DNA of 64,000 bases, taken from Glandiceps talaboti (lineage: Eukaryota > Hemichordata > Enteropneusta > Spengelidae). The translations under genes were made by a program, and so were the position numbers. The notes under the pieces are model-generated. The model was not told where the DNA came from, did no database searches, and saw only the letters and a list, made by a program, of their open reading frames with translations. Each line of letters begins with the position of its first letter. The first letter of the stretch is position 1. The stretch covers positions 4,369,501 through 4,433,500 of the forward strand of contig NC_135566.1 of the NCBI RefSeq assembly GCF_964340395.1, given 5' to 3'. This document shows, one piece after another, positions 27,828-42,600 of this stretch.

Positions 27828-30644
27828 CTAGAGGAAAACAAAACAAAATGGTGTCAAACTCAAGGAAGAAATAAAACAAGTATAGATATTGATAAATTTT
27901 GTTGTCCATCATACAAAGAATGCTAATCCCAAAACCAGTAGCACACAATAATGTGAACACTCGTGGATCCATGTAGACATACACACGAACATAGACACAC
28001 AGACAAATAGACACGTGACAGACAGGCACATATCGAGATTGCATGTCACACGATGTAATCGAGCATAAAAAATGTAAACAAGCTGGTGAGAAACAAATCA
28101 TTGTCTAGCTCAACCAAAAACTTACTACCATACTTCTTTTCATTATCTGGCATGTCAAGAATTCTTCCAACATTTATACCATTGTCCTAAAAGATCGTCG
28201 CCAAATGCTATACACTGTAATAGCGTATACTTTTCCAGGCATGTCAGTGATTAAAATATAAAATGTAACAATTGTACTCAATTTTTGTCGAACCAGATGA
28301 TAAGAAGTAGCAATATTAATAAAATATTTGTCAAGCTAGTCAATACAATGTCTCAATGTTGGCACGATTTTATCAAGCAAGATGATATAATGTAGCATTG
28401 TTCGTAAGATACCTGTAAAGGCAGTCAACATAATCATCGACGTTGGAGAGAGGCTCCAACGTCTGATACAATGTAGCAATGTTGGTACGATTTATGGCGC
28501 GCCAGACAACCACCTTGTTTCAACTTATAATTAATTGGATTCCATTGGAACAACTGTCATCATTCTCAAAACTACAATCTAGCAAATCATTGTAAAATGT
28601 CTCTTGTCGTGTACAATATGTCGTGTTTTGTACTTTTTGTGAAGAGTAACTCAAACCGATCCATATGTCAATCTGATATCGAATCAATACGACCCTGGGT
28701 CCATCGTTTGAATAATTTATCCTTCAAACTATACACGAGTTCTCGATTTCTTAATATCAGAAGCAACAGTTGAAGTATTAAGTAACAGCGACGGCTGAAA
28801 TATTAGGTTTTCTCCAATGATATCGGTTTTTGTTGTTAGTGGTGATGCCCACATATTATAATGGTAGTTCTATTTCACCAGTTTAAAAATTTCGAAAACG
28901 GAAGATTTCGTACACTTTGTAGTATTTTAAGGTACTTTCAAGTTTACACACCTAAATAACTTAAATAAGGTATATGTGTTCTCGAGTTCTCTCAAGATCA
29001 GAAGGGGTGGTTTAAGTATTAATTTAGTATACATATATATTCTTTAATTTGGGAGTTATAAAACACATGTGCGTGATTTTAGTGTTTTGTGTCGACGAAT
29101 TGAAATCCATGGCCTATAAATTGGCACATACGGTTGCATTATTGACTGAATAATGACAGTATAGTATTGTTATATATGTTCATTCAGACAGTCAAATTCT
29201 AATTGAAACGAAGGATAAGGAATTAGGTGTCTTCACATGGGTGTAATATATAATCCATTTATGAGCCATGCAACAAGAATGTGTCATTTCTTTTAATTGT
29301 TAGGTGAATATTCCCCATTTCAATTTTACTGCCATGGTCGCCAGGGCCTCACTGCACTTCTGTTTTGTCAACGTTGTTGTTTCTGTACAAATTAGTTGTT
29401 GTGCTGTACATTTCATGTGCGGTGCTGTGTTATGTTTTATCGAGTTGCATTGTGTCCGGTTATGTTGTTGTGTTGTGTTGTGTTGTGTTGTGTTGTGTTG
29501 TGTTGTGTTGTGTTGTGTTGTGTTGTGTTGTGTTGTGTTGTGTTGTGTTGTGTTGTGTTGTGTTGTGTTGTGTTGTGTTGATCGTAAAATTTAGACCCAT
29601 TTCACAAATTTCAAACTGGAGAATTGCATAATCTGTTGAATACTAAGCACAAGTATTCTATCTGTGTGGTTGACCAGTGAGAAAAGTATATATAAGATCT
29701 GTAAATCAATTAAACGTTTTGAACATATTAGATCAAGCACTACTTGAAGCAAAATCTTAAATCTCCACTTTTTCTGAGAATGATATATCTACTATGATCA
29801 TGCATGTAAAAATCTTACATCAAATTTATAGACTCCTTTTTTCAGGTGGGAAAACAGTGCTAAAACTAAATGACTTTTTTTTGATGGCGTTTGGTCCAAA
29901 TTCACTCTATAAATACCTTGAGGTCTGAGAAAAGAGAAATAGCTTGGAATGAATGAAGTGGCCGACTGTCACGGATTTTTATATTTACAGTTGGAAATAA
30001 GCCTATTAGATTTCTAGATCTGAAGGAGGCTATTTTCTTTACAGTCAAACGCCGAGATACTGAGTGAAACTTTATAATCACGGGCATCTTTTAATTCATA
30101 CACTTTAAATATTTCATTAAGTTATCCTTAGAGCATGTGTAATTCTATATATTGTACACATCGATGGCAGGTTTCAGGGTTTTATTTGAAAATGTGATCC
30201 ATTTCAGGAATACGGTTGTAGGGGATGTAAATATTGTCGTTATTCTAAGAGTAAGAGATACAATTGATTTCTCGACTAAAAGATTTTAAAAACCCAGGAA
30301 AAATTGATTGATTTATAACCTATTTCACTCTCTAGTCTGTCATTTCGACGTCACGTTCATGACGTGTTTAGTTAGAAGACAATTCGGGCGTTACCATGGA
30401 TACTAATATATCCGTAATCAATCGACGGAAAAGGAGTAAAGAAAAAGTAATTGATACAACAATTCGGAAGTTATAGTTCTGTGGTGTTTTATATGCATAA
30501 TGCACCAGAAATACAGTGTACTTAATTGTAATCAACTGCTTTACGGAGAAACATGGGATCATCAGACGAGTTATGCAGTGGTGACAAATATACCAACTAT
30601 ATAAGACGTATAAAATAATAAATAATAATAATAATAATAATAAT

Positions 30645-30687
<43 letters not shown>

Positions 30688-33600
30688 GCAACGACGACGA
30701 CGACAACAACAACAAATAATGTCAAGAACAGTCAAGGTGAACTTACAATCTCGAATTATCGACAGACCTTGAGTGCACAATATCAAATCTTCAATTGATT
30801 ATTTGCCAACAGAAATAGCTATCATGTAATATTTTATTATCCTGTGCTATCAATGCGATAAAATGCGATATTATGTAAATAAATTTGTCAAAATGCGATC
30901 GGAACGATGTTATGTTAACATGCGAATGATGGCAATTTTTTAAAAAAAAATTGAACACAGACAATGCTTCATGTTTGCTTCGCCATATTTTATGATACGC
31001 TGATATGTACCTTATTTTAACTAATGTTATACAATGCACAAGCCAGGTTCAACAAAAAAATATGGATTTATACTCTGGTGGGTCTACGTCACAACAACAC
31101 GCGTCTACGTCATTAGTTCTGCTGTGTTCGAAATATGAGTCAAAACACTCAAAATTGCCACTACTTTCCCACATTTTGTATATTACTGGCGATGATGTAA
31201 TTATATTATTCCCAATATTTTTCTTCATTCAGCCGGAAAATACTTGTGTCCTAAGGGGCCTTGTCACTACGAGTCAAGTGACTCATAGTAACAAGGGCCC
31301 CTTAGTCATGAGTGTTTTCCTTGTTTGAACAAAGGAAAATATTGGGGAATTATATCTAATCATTAATCGATGCTGTATGTGTTGAAAAGTTTAGAAAGTT
31401 GTTCGAAAAGTCGTTTCAGTTGATCATCTCCAGTCACCAAATTGCGCCTTGCGTGTATGGATTTTATGCAGCAAGTTTTCTACACCCAACACCCTAGAGT
31501 CTCATAACGCATGAATTTATAGAACAGAGAGAAAAAACGACAATAGCCCGATATGATCTAAAACGATAAAAACTATAAAAACAGTGACATATTGTATGTG
31601 AATAAAGCAGTGGGCAATGAATGTAATAAATGACAAAAAAGTGAATTAACAGAAAACAACCTGTCTAAAACTCAGCCTCTTCATGTAATATTTATATTGA
31701 GTTCATTTATGTTCATTTCACCGTCTGTGTAATGACTTTGTCCGTACATATATGTCGCTGAGTGAACGAATGAGTGTCTCTCCCTGTAGACTTATCGATA
31801 TCAACGTCCATTCGACAAACTGCATTACGGATTTCTATTAAATTACATCTGATGAAATGATCCATCTTAACGCCATGACCCTTGACCTTTGTTGAAGTCA
31901 GATTTTGAGCGGTTTGATTTTTTTTAACTTCTTTTATTTTTTAAACTTCAACAAATTTTGTATATATGGATTTGGATCCGCATAGGTATAATTCATCGTG
32001 TTCTCAGTTCAGGGGTTTACTGTTGACGGAAAAATAGTACACGAAGGATTATTGTCTGTTGTGGCTCATGCTTATTTATTAATACTGTGCTTCCGAAGTT
32101 TATTAAGCGGGGCATAGTAGACATCCCTGTTGTACACCGCTAAACTGCTTTGGGTAACTCATCATCAATTCAAAGTTCACAATGGAAACATAAATTTAAA
32201 CGGTATACGCTTCTGTTTTTCGTTAATTATTTTCTCTTGTAGAAGAACCACGAATATTTAGGAAATTGTCAAAACTGAGTCTTCTAATGTAGTAATGAGT
32301 GTATAAAAGGTCGCACTGACGAGAAAACCACAAAGTACGTATCGATGCACGGAAGTAAATAGAATACAGATTCATTTTCAATGCCGAAGTGACGTCATCG
32401 TGGACGATATACACTTGGAAGAAACTATGTCATCAGACACATGAACTTGGCATCATGAAAGGAGATTGGAAATTGATGATGAGAAATACTGTATCTAGAC
32501 ACGGAGATGCAATTAATATATTGTAAAAGCGGATATTGATTTTGGCATAATCCGACGCTCCTCGTTGAAAGAAAGAAAATACACATAATATTCATTGTCT
32601 TCAAGGAGAATACGATAGGATATTATTAGTAATATTATGGGAGGAAGTTACTAACGGGATTTGCCAAATTGTTTTGAGCAGTTTTCAGTCATTGAACGAT
32701 TCTTGAATGGACGTTATTGTCTTGTCTTGTTGGTTGTCCCAGTCCGGTGTGAATCATCCAACGACATGTGACTGATACTATCGCTGTTGTTACGCTTCTC
32801 ATCGGACTAAATATATCGTATCTCTTGTCCTAAACTGTACACACCAAACAGGAATGGTGTAATACCCCGCATCTCTATATTCTCCGTATTTTAGTACACT
32901 GAATTCGAAGTTATCCATCCGCCCGCAGATGTATCGTTGCAATTGCTTCTTCATCATTCTATAGGTTTATAGTTATTGTCATTGCATATTTGAAACCTGT
33001 CTATGGATTTTTATTTCTCTCTCTTTTTGAACGAAAAATGCGCCCACCTTTACAGTTGTCACATTTTTGGACAAGCCCATCATATGGCATTTGTAGCTGT
33101 CGAGAAAAGTTTTAGTTTCAAATTCGGTAAGCCGGTGTTGTCAATTTACCATCGTGAATGAGAAATTATTCTAAATCCTAATGCAGTGACGCAAGCGTTT
33201 TATTACCACCAAAATGCTCTTTGACAATAACAACTTGATAATTATTTTAATAATAATGATTTATATTACAACTGAATTGGTCACCGTGCTTCTGTTAAAG
33301 CAATGTTTTTTTTATTCAGGAATTCAGTGAATGCCATCAAGTTGTACACAAATACTATATCTTACAAATTCAATCACAAGTAAACAATTATTACAGTTAA
33401 ACAAGGTAAGGCTGACCAAGATTTATACCTTGTATAGAAAATTTTCTTTAAATTTGTAGATACGTTCAAAGTTAAAGTGACACAGTCTGTAACTTGGGTC
33501 TGTACAATACAGTGACAGAAAAACTTACTTAGAAACAAACCTGGGTCGACACAGTATAACAGACGTGTAGAATTACATAGATTGGTTTTGGAATTGGGAG

Positions 33601-36600
33601 TGTGATTTAAAAAAAAGTATTGGGAACCAAAATATTATGTTACAACAACTTTTTATACAACACGGGAATTACTGGTGTCAGAGAACTTTAATAGTTATTA
33701 GAAATTAGTCAATATGTTTCAAAAGTTGAAATATCACAATAATATTTAATATGAAACAAATAAATATAACCCCAAAAAATCGTAAATTTGTATACTATGC
33801 CTCTTTAATGTCGTCAAAATTTCAAACGTAATAATCAAATATTGATTTTTCTTCCTTCCCCACAGAACAGACTGTAAGCTTCAAATTTAGTAGTGACATC
33901 ATACATTAATGAAATCCAAGGTGTTACGCAGTGTCATTTCCTGCCACGAGTCACTTGTGTAACATATGTGTAGTAAAGCGGGCCTATCAATTTGATTCGT
34001 ATGATTTGTGATACACAAGTTTCTAATATCGTGTTCCTCAAGACCTCTTCCGTCAGGGAAATCTATCTATTTGATATGTTAAACTTCACTTCCCGCCAAA
34101 AACCAAAACTAAAATACAGGCGAATATATATATTTTAAAAATTCGTGGGTATTTCACTGAATTATACCCCAAAATCGACGGTGTTTGATTTAGGGTGTAC
34201 GTTTTGTTCATTTTCAGTTTAATGGAACACTATATACAACTAACATTGTTTATCCAATCTTTACTTTTAAAATAACAATTTTAGAATACCCCTACGTATC
34301 CATAGAAACAGATGAAAGATGCCAACGTGGCTATAATCAATTTCACCCATCATATTTTGCGAATTTTAGCAGTCTTTTTGAACACTGTGCGTTATCTGAT
34401 ATTTTTGATTTTACTCGGCAACTTCACGTCAATAGCAATGTCACAATAATAATTTTCTGTAAATTCGGTTGGTTTTTTCAGAAACAGATCGATAGCAAGA
34501 ACATTTGAATGTTTGTCTATATGACAGCATCAAAGTAACAAATAAGTAACTTGCTGATGTATGAATAAAATTGGCGTGTGGCAAAACTATAAGCAATTTT
34601 GAGCGCGAGTGTGTTAAAAACTTCGAAGATGAGATCTTTTATCTAAATTCTCTCACCTGTACTGTCTTCGAATGAATCCAAACAACCGCCCGGTCTCTTT
34701 AAGCCACGGTCTAACCTGCAAAGAGGGTGAGACATTTTTAGATCAACGAATTTCACAAATTTATACTGACTGTAATAACACACTGTATAGTAAGCTTTAT
34801 ATGTCGTTTGGCCAAAACTGTGCCTTCTCTACAAATGTCGCAAGAAAATGAAATTTGGATTGATAGGAAATTCCTCAGGTTATTTGGCGTTAATTTTGTT
34901 CTCAACGTACCATGGTTTACATACACAAACGTATATAACGATGCCAATGAGTAGAGAAGTGACAATTTTTTAAGTCTCCAAAATTGAAAATTGCTAATTT
35001 ACAGGGACACGAAATCGTTCCACGTTTTGGCGCGAACATGTAACGTAGACTTGACGGAATGCATTTTAAACATCAACGTGTGGATTTTCTAAAAAAAGAA
35101 AAAAAATCACACGTTTTAGTGTTGTGAGGCAACTGTGATTTTTCACTGTATATTTACACCGTGTCATCAACATAAACGTCGACGAACTTAGCACAAATTG
35201 ATGGCGAACTGTTGTAGGCTACTACATAAGCTAGAGCCAACATCTGGCTCGGATTTACTCGTCGGGAGGATTTTATCATTAAAAATTCGTTTTTCACAGT
35301 TGAAAACTGGAATTATCCGTGAATACCATTTTACCTTGTTGTCGAGGGTGTACAAATCACCGGAAGTAAATACAAACCTTGAGATAATGGTCTTGAAAAG
35401 TACAGCCTCATAAAATGTTATGAATGGCGATCAGAGTAACAATTAGTTATTTTGATCCTGAATAATGATCGCTTAAATTATTGAACTGGTTTCCCGAGTT
35501 TGTCATTTTATTGCTAATCGAAGGAGAGGAAATTGAATGCGAGAGTTATACAATGGAGCGAATAAAAACGTCGGGTAATAGAAAGTTATCTTTTTTGGCA
35601 GGTAAGCTACGAGAATGAAAGTAAGTGCAGCACCGCCCATGAGACTATGCATAGTGAAGTCAAATGTAAACAGATCACGAGGGATACGACATTTATCTTC
35701 CGAGAGATAATATCTGACTTTATTCTAATCTACATCACTATTAATTGTACCTTGGAAATCAAACTCTTTCCAATTTAGTCTGGGATGACTTTTAGAGTGC
35801 ACCACACTGGCTGTTAATGCTAAATTAGCGCAACTGTCGAAATGATACAAAGGAAACACAATGTGATAAAGTAGGGTTGGTGCCAAGAGACTATACCTCG
35901 TCGCGTTATTGTAGTCTTTTCCCCGCCACGTCCGGGTATTTCACGCGAGAAAATCACGAGCTGTCAAATTTGCCGTTCGTCCAAAATATTTTTTATCTGT
36001 CTCCTATTTTGGTCAGTATTGAATGTAATGATAACCATTAAAACGAATATTTACTTAAATTATCGAAATAGATGCGAATTTAATTTTAATATTGCGTTGC
36101 TCGAAATGGGTATTGTACTATTGTAGTTCATTTCGTTCCACTGTTACCCTTCCGGTCCCATAGCAGTTTACACGCTGCCATGCATTCGTACAAGTACATC
36201 ACAAGTACGGAGAGTTGTTACAGAGAGAAATAACGAGCCGTTCTGTTTACTTTATATCATTAGGTTTAAATTGAGTTTAAATCCTAGCTTTGGTTAATTT
36301 AATCAGGGGATCAGTCGGCTGAGCAAAATGGCGGTAAGCTTGTCATATGCCAACCTAATCCTGTGCAGTCCCAGTTGGCAGGTGTAACATTTGATGTGAC
36401 AAGCCCATACCCGGATTGGATTTCAGTAGTGGTCGCGTGTCAGCCTCCTTTCTACTTAAAATGCGAAGTTTTGAAAGTCAAACCAAATAATTGAATAGTG
36501 GACTGAAAATGTGCTATCCGTAAAAAAAAAAGGTCTCGATCAACTGTTAAATTTCCTGGGCTTGACACAGTGAGTCAGTGTATATGAAAATACTGTTTTA

Positions 36601-39600
36601 GACTATACTAGTTGTACCACTATAACGTAGATATTGCATCACACAGCTTGAGGTATATCCGACCATCTGCTTAGAATAGGAAATACCTTCCAATAGATTG
36701 GTGATTGTGTTCGACTGTTGCATGTATATCGCTCGTGGTAAGATTAAAAATAGTAAGTCCTCTATTTGAGTGTGTTTTTCGTGAACAATAGTGGATGCAT
36801 GTCATTTTTTGTGTTCGAAATCTGTCGTTGTTCCGACGATAAAGCCTAATCGCATGTCAAAATTGCAAAAAAAATGTCCATTATCAATTATGAAAAAAAT
36901 GGAACAATTTTCTCAAATCCACAAGCTGGTAAGTTATTTGGGGAAATTATTTAACTGTGCCTGACTATATTTCCTATCTAATCGAAGTAAAAAGAATTCA
37001 ATTTGTTACTTGTCAAGGTCTTCTATTTAAATTTGAGAGCTAACCTTCTGTTGTGAAGTGTCGGAGGCCTTTATGAAGATATTATAAGTTGTCCTAAAGA
37101 AATGATTATGAATGTTGCCAAAAACCCAACGAAAAAGAAACAGCGCTAAAAACGGAAGACGTCCCAAAACATTGTCAATTTGTCAATTTAAGATAAAATC
37201 ATATACATACTCCCGGTACATCTACGAGGAATGCATCATTCTTATAAAAAAATTAGTTGATATTTGCTTCATTAGAATTTACAGCGAATGGGCGATAAGT
37301 TGTCACTAATAAAAACATTCTCATAGTAGACAGGGTATTGTTCGATTTGATGACTGCTTCGAACTATATCAATGCATTAAGGTGTCTATTATCAGTTTGC
37401 TTGACATTTTCGGTAAAAATCACTTTTCCCGCGAAAATAATGTTCACAAATTTTCGTTCTTCATAATTTTGTATTAAAAATCTTAGTGATTTTAGACTCA
37501 ACAGATAGAAATAGGCCTTATTATTTTCAGTCTGTTTAATCTGTTTCGGTAAGCGATTACTTTTCAGCGAAAACAACGGTAAGCAATTACTTTCATCAGG
37601 CGAAAACAACGGTATGCAATCACTTGCCAGCGAAAACAACGGTATGCAATCACTTGCCAGCGAAAACAACGTATCAAATTTTTTATTCTCCCTAAATTTA
37701 ATTCACATTGAAACATTTACTTTATTTTAGATTTGCAAGTCTTATTATCAGTGTTGGATCAATCTTTTCAATTAAGATCACTTTCCCGTAAATGTTCTTT
37801 ATTTTAGACTAGGGAGAAGGCAGCGGTCCTTAATAATAAGAAATAAAAAACAAATAAAAAACAGATATTTGGTTGAAGTAGTGTTAATAATTACAAAGCG
37901 AGGTCTGATCTAAAAAGGAGTAAAAGGCGTTGGGAAATTATCTTGAAAAATCAAGTTAAATTATGGCCATATTCTCACTGGAATATAGTCACTGATTAGG
38001 TTGATTATGCAAAAAAAAACCCGAAACTATTTATTGAACTTGTGTCTAAAGATATGATTCGAGACTCATATTTATGAAAACCAAAATTTCAAGAAATACT
38101 ACAATCAGTTGTTTGTAAGCTTAGGTAGTTATGTTTCAAGTTTTGCCGGTCCGTGCTTTACAATTGTTTCATCGTGCAACTAATATAAGTCGCCTTGGTC
38201 TAAAAGAATATACGCGAAAATCGATCTACCTATTATCAACATTTCTTCTCTAAATCGCCCGAGTCGCGAAAATAGAATGTCCGTAATAAATTGGACTTTA
38301 CCGAAATGACAGTGTCTTGAAAAGATACACGGAGACAATCAGAAGCTTTAGGCGCTCTTTGCACGTACTCTTACCGTCTGGATAAAGTCTTTCCAACCAC
38401 TACACTATCATCAATTTTACACCGATATTAGAATTTATTCAGGGCGAAGAAAACAACATGAGACAAATTTGTCAATTGTTATGAAGGTGTCAACTCTCAC
38501 AGGGACGAAATAGCGATGTCTCCTTAAAAAAAGTCTCGTTCAATTATCTCGAGAGTTGAGGAGTTGATAGTAATTCAATGGAAATTAAAGTAATAAACTC
38601 CGCCGTGTACTTTATCACGATTTAATCTCAACACACGTCACTTTCATTTCCCATCATACTTTGTGTCGAGAAGGGTGTAATATTTATTCCTTTCATTACG
38701 AACGAGCGCGATTTCATGGATAGAATTGTGAAAAGTAGAGCCGATGTCACACATACAAAAATGTCAGACAAACGCACCCAATTTTAGCGATAGCTATTGT
38801 AGTCAGGCAATAAGCCAACGCATAAGCTTACAATAATATTTGACAAGCCCGCCAAAGTTTATTGATAGAATAAACTAAAAGTGGAGTTAATATCACACAT
38901 ACAAATTAAATAATTGATAAATGTGTGCTATTAGAATGATAGAAATCGTCGTTTGAGTTGGGTCAGCGTCAAACATATACGATATTTGACAAAATGTGCG
39001 CAATTTTATCATAAAGTATCGTCAAAAGGTTTAGTTGATATCACACGCACAATAAATTTTATTATCGCGCGCGATTTCATTTGTAGAAATTGTAATGAAA
39101 AGGTGGAGCAATATTCACAGGAACAGCCACATTTGACAAGCGCGCGCGTTTTTATTGGTAGAAATTGCTGTCAAAAATGAAATCTACGTCAGACGAAGGA
39201 AACTGAAGTGTTCTATGATGTTGTGTTCGATAGTTTCAGGGGATGACGAAAAGTCGTCATATATCATACGTGTTTTTATCAGTATTTACATGTTTCAAAT
39301 ACGTCGTTTAGTGACCACAATCACCTCGTTCTGAGTTCAACGAAATGCAATTTATCAACCCTGCATTCTTATCCCCTTTTTCGACAGAATTCTTTCAGTG
39401 CTCAACTCTACCGTTTAGTTTATTTATGGTTTATTAGTATAGTATTCAAACAAAGGGCGCGAAGATAAACTCAGAACTCTGATCCCATTACAAATAGCGC
39501 CTAAAACAATATCAAACAATTCAGGTGATATTACAATTGTTCTCAGCTCAATAGAGCAATAAAAACAAAACAAAAACAAAACTCTGTGGCCTTTTTTTAT

Positions 39601-42600
39601 TGAAATGGCGCCAGTATTCGACTTGTTGCGTATGTCACGCTTTGTGTTCACACGGTTAATAGTAAATCATATACAAGAAGAGAAGTAGAAATACTAGCAG
39701 TCAATAACCAAAGAAGGACAAGTGATCACTCTAAATCATGCAAGTGATGTGCACGTGTTTGTAGGAGTGCCGTGTGATTACATAGAAATTAAGGCTCATA
39801 TTAATAAATTGCATGACACTGATTTTCTGCCTTACACTTGCAACGAAAGCAAGCGTACGTCTGCTGGGTGGGAAAATGACTTCAGAGATGATAGAACACA
39901 AATTGTCGGATACATGTTTGACAAAGATGTCAAGAGCCTTTGTAACGTTTCATAGATAACCCGTAAAATAGTTTGCCGAGTTTTTTTTCCTCCTGTTTTT
40001 TTCCGAAATAAACGGGCACATAATGTTGTTGGCAAACTTTTGTCCGACGTGAAATCATAAACACGAGCATCATGATCTTTCTGGTTTAAGTCAGTCGGTG
40101 AAATTCAGAAACAACGACAAAATGGTTGATCGAATAGATTCGAATTTTGTCCTGGTTCAAATTTAGCACCAATCTCACACATCGCATTGTTTTTTTCCGA
40201 TGCAGTGTGGGTTAAATGAGATAAACTACACAATAGCCATCATTATAAAGAAAACTGGCCCTACAGGAATTTTCTGTCAAAGACGGAGAATCTTACCTTC
40301 TGGAGAGTCCGTTGTCCCGAAATCCCTTGGCAAACGGGTTATTGTCAATCTTCAACTGTGTAATCTAAATTAGAAACAGAAGAGAAAAAAAAATTACACA
40401 TAAAAAAATCGAATAATATTCTGCCGAATATGTACGTGAAACAGTTTCAACAGTATCTTGTAGTTTCACGTATTACCGCGTCGCTCGATCGGTTGGCTGA
40501 CAAGCAGTAGTACCGCCGAGTCACTCATGGATTACCTATCACTGTTTAAAGGAAGAGTAAGATTAATAATTTTTTTTGGCAAAAACAAAAAATCTCTTAA
40601 AATGGATTAAGAATATTGGTATAACCATAAGATCTATGCTGACTAACACTTTTACCGTATATATTTTGGCGGGAAATATGAGGGGGAGGGGTGAATTTCG
40701 CAAACAGAAGAGAGCCTCTGGGTGTGCTTAACTTGGTCCATTAACAGAGATGGAAAGTGCTTTTTCGTAGCATTGTTGTGAAGTGGTCAACAATTAACTA
40801 GCCAAACATTGCACTCAATAACAGTGAACAAAACCAACAGTCCCTTTCTTTCGTGTAATTTAAAGACAATGGCGTCTCGCAGGTAAGCGACACAACGCAA
40901 ACATTGGCGACATACGTCCACTTAGTTTCTTCAAATATCGCTCAGTAATTTGGCGACAAAAACACTGCTAAGAGACTTGGAGGCGAAAAGTCTGACACCA
41001 ATGGTACATGTCATGAATATTGCAATGTTATTGTGTCTTACAAAAGACTTCCACTCCAAAGAGACACCACAATAACAATGCTTTGCTCCCACAGTTGAAC
41101 TTGTTTGTCAATAGTTTGTTTTTTCCTTGAAATTTGCAAGCACGGAGAAAGTGCCGCCAAGGCCACGACACATGACGAAACAATGTTTATAATACATTGA
41201 TGCCACATAATTATGACATTCTCAGAAAATTAGACTAATGGCACATGAATTTCTTATATTTCTGTTGATTGTAAATGACCCAAGTGTCTTGTTATGAAGA
41301 TACTCAACATCGATCAGTTAGAATGTTTGAGTGTTGATACATCAGACTAACCTATGTTGTTACACCTAATTGTAACACCAACGTGTTTGTCTGGTAGTTT
41401 GTTCGAAGGGGAGATTTAAACGATGGTAAATACAATTCCTCAATAGTTGGATATTTTTATTATATATGTTGAACAATTCGTAGTATTCTGTGTTGCAGGA
41501 GTACTACCCCCGTTCCACACATACGCTATATATCAAAACGGGCAGTAAACGGGAACTAAACGTTACACACCACCTCGAAGGAAAAACAACCAAGGAACTT
41601 AACTTCGATGTGCCGAACATACAAAAAGGCATAGATTGCAAGGCGCATTTGAGATTCATTGCCGCGCAACTTCAAGTAGAAAAACCCGATGTAACCCCTA
41701 CACTAATGCTAGTAATTTAGATATAGTAGTTCATACAAATCACATTGTATCATGTCTTCCTCCATTGCTACTACAGCGCTGTAGGACAATTTCAAATATT
41801 AATCGGGCGAGCATATGTCTAATAAAAATGAGATGTTCAGAATAGTTTGGATGTAGTAGGCCCATGTCATACAAACGACGAAACGCCTGCAAATGTAAAT
41901 AAATAAACGGAACTGACGCGGAACTCATCCATCCAAAATCAACATTCATCATAAACGTATAACTTTACCTTCCTAACTATTCAATATGTATTAAAATGAG
42001 TAATATGACCATGTGGTGGTGCACACGTGTAGGTTATTTATCTATCATCTCGCCCAGTCTGGATTCTCTGTAATACTTTACATTCATAAATGATCAGTAC
42101 GATAAATGGAAGTTTTATTGAAAAAATAGTCAAATATCAAAACAGGAAAATATACATAATATGCACGTGCTTTGTGAAGGTTACTGTGCTTAAAATTATG
42201 CCATTCGAATTGTGTGAATCGTTACATTCGTCTTGTCTGACTTATTAACAATTGAGATATAAGCTCTTGTGTAAGCTACACATCGCAGCCATATTTTATC
42301 CCGTCCTTGTACAATCAGTTGCTTTCGAATTATATAGTCAAGGTGAATGTACACACCATCATACACAGTACAACTACTAGTAGTAGACACATGGTGACTT
42401 GATTCCCGTCCCCCATTTCCCATGGTGAGTCTATTTACCACATGTCACCAATCTTTGAACGTATATGGATTCAAAATAGACGGAATGGGATAGCTTGTAT
42501 GTGAGCATCTTTTTTTATTATTAAGATGTGTACAAGCGTTAAAACATTAGTAACAACAGTATGTGTGATATCTTTGCTTATTACAATGAGCTAGGTAATC

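Larger units (their letters stand above)
27828..34656 (-). other. T-box gene intron 6 (6.8 kb)
   Basis: Contains the ~42-bp tandem repeat at 28262-28500, a (GTGTT)n tract, an (AAT)n-(AAC)n tract and a foldback element at 31200-31356. No coding exon other than the flanking ones was recognised. Open frames are short or repeat-derived. Confidence 0.85.
34716..40296 (-). other. T-box gene intron 5 (5.6 kb)
   Basis: Contains two tandem arrays (37546-37672 and 38690-39185). No other exon was recognised. The rest is unique AT-rich DNA. Confidence 0.85.

Noticed and set aside
27828-28101. Upstream extension of the exon 7 open frame as coding
   Set aside because: A strong acceptor (TTTTCCTCTAG) precedes 27827 and the phase matches exon 6 exactly. 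The upstream part is AT-rich intron sequence with no T-box similarity.
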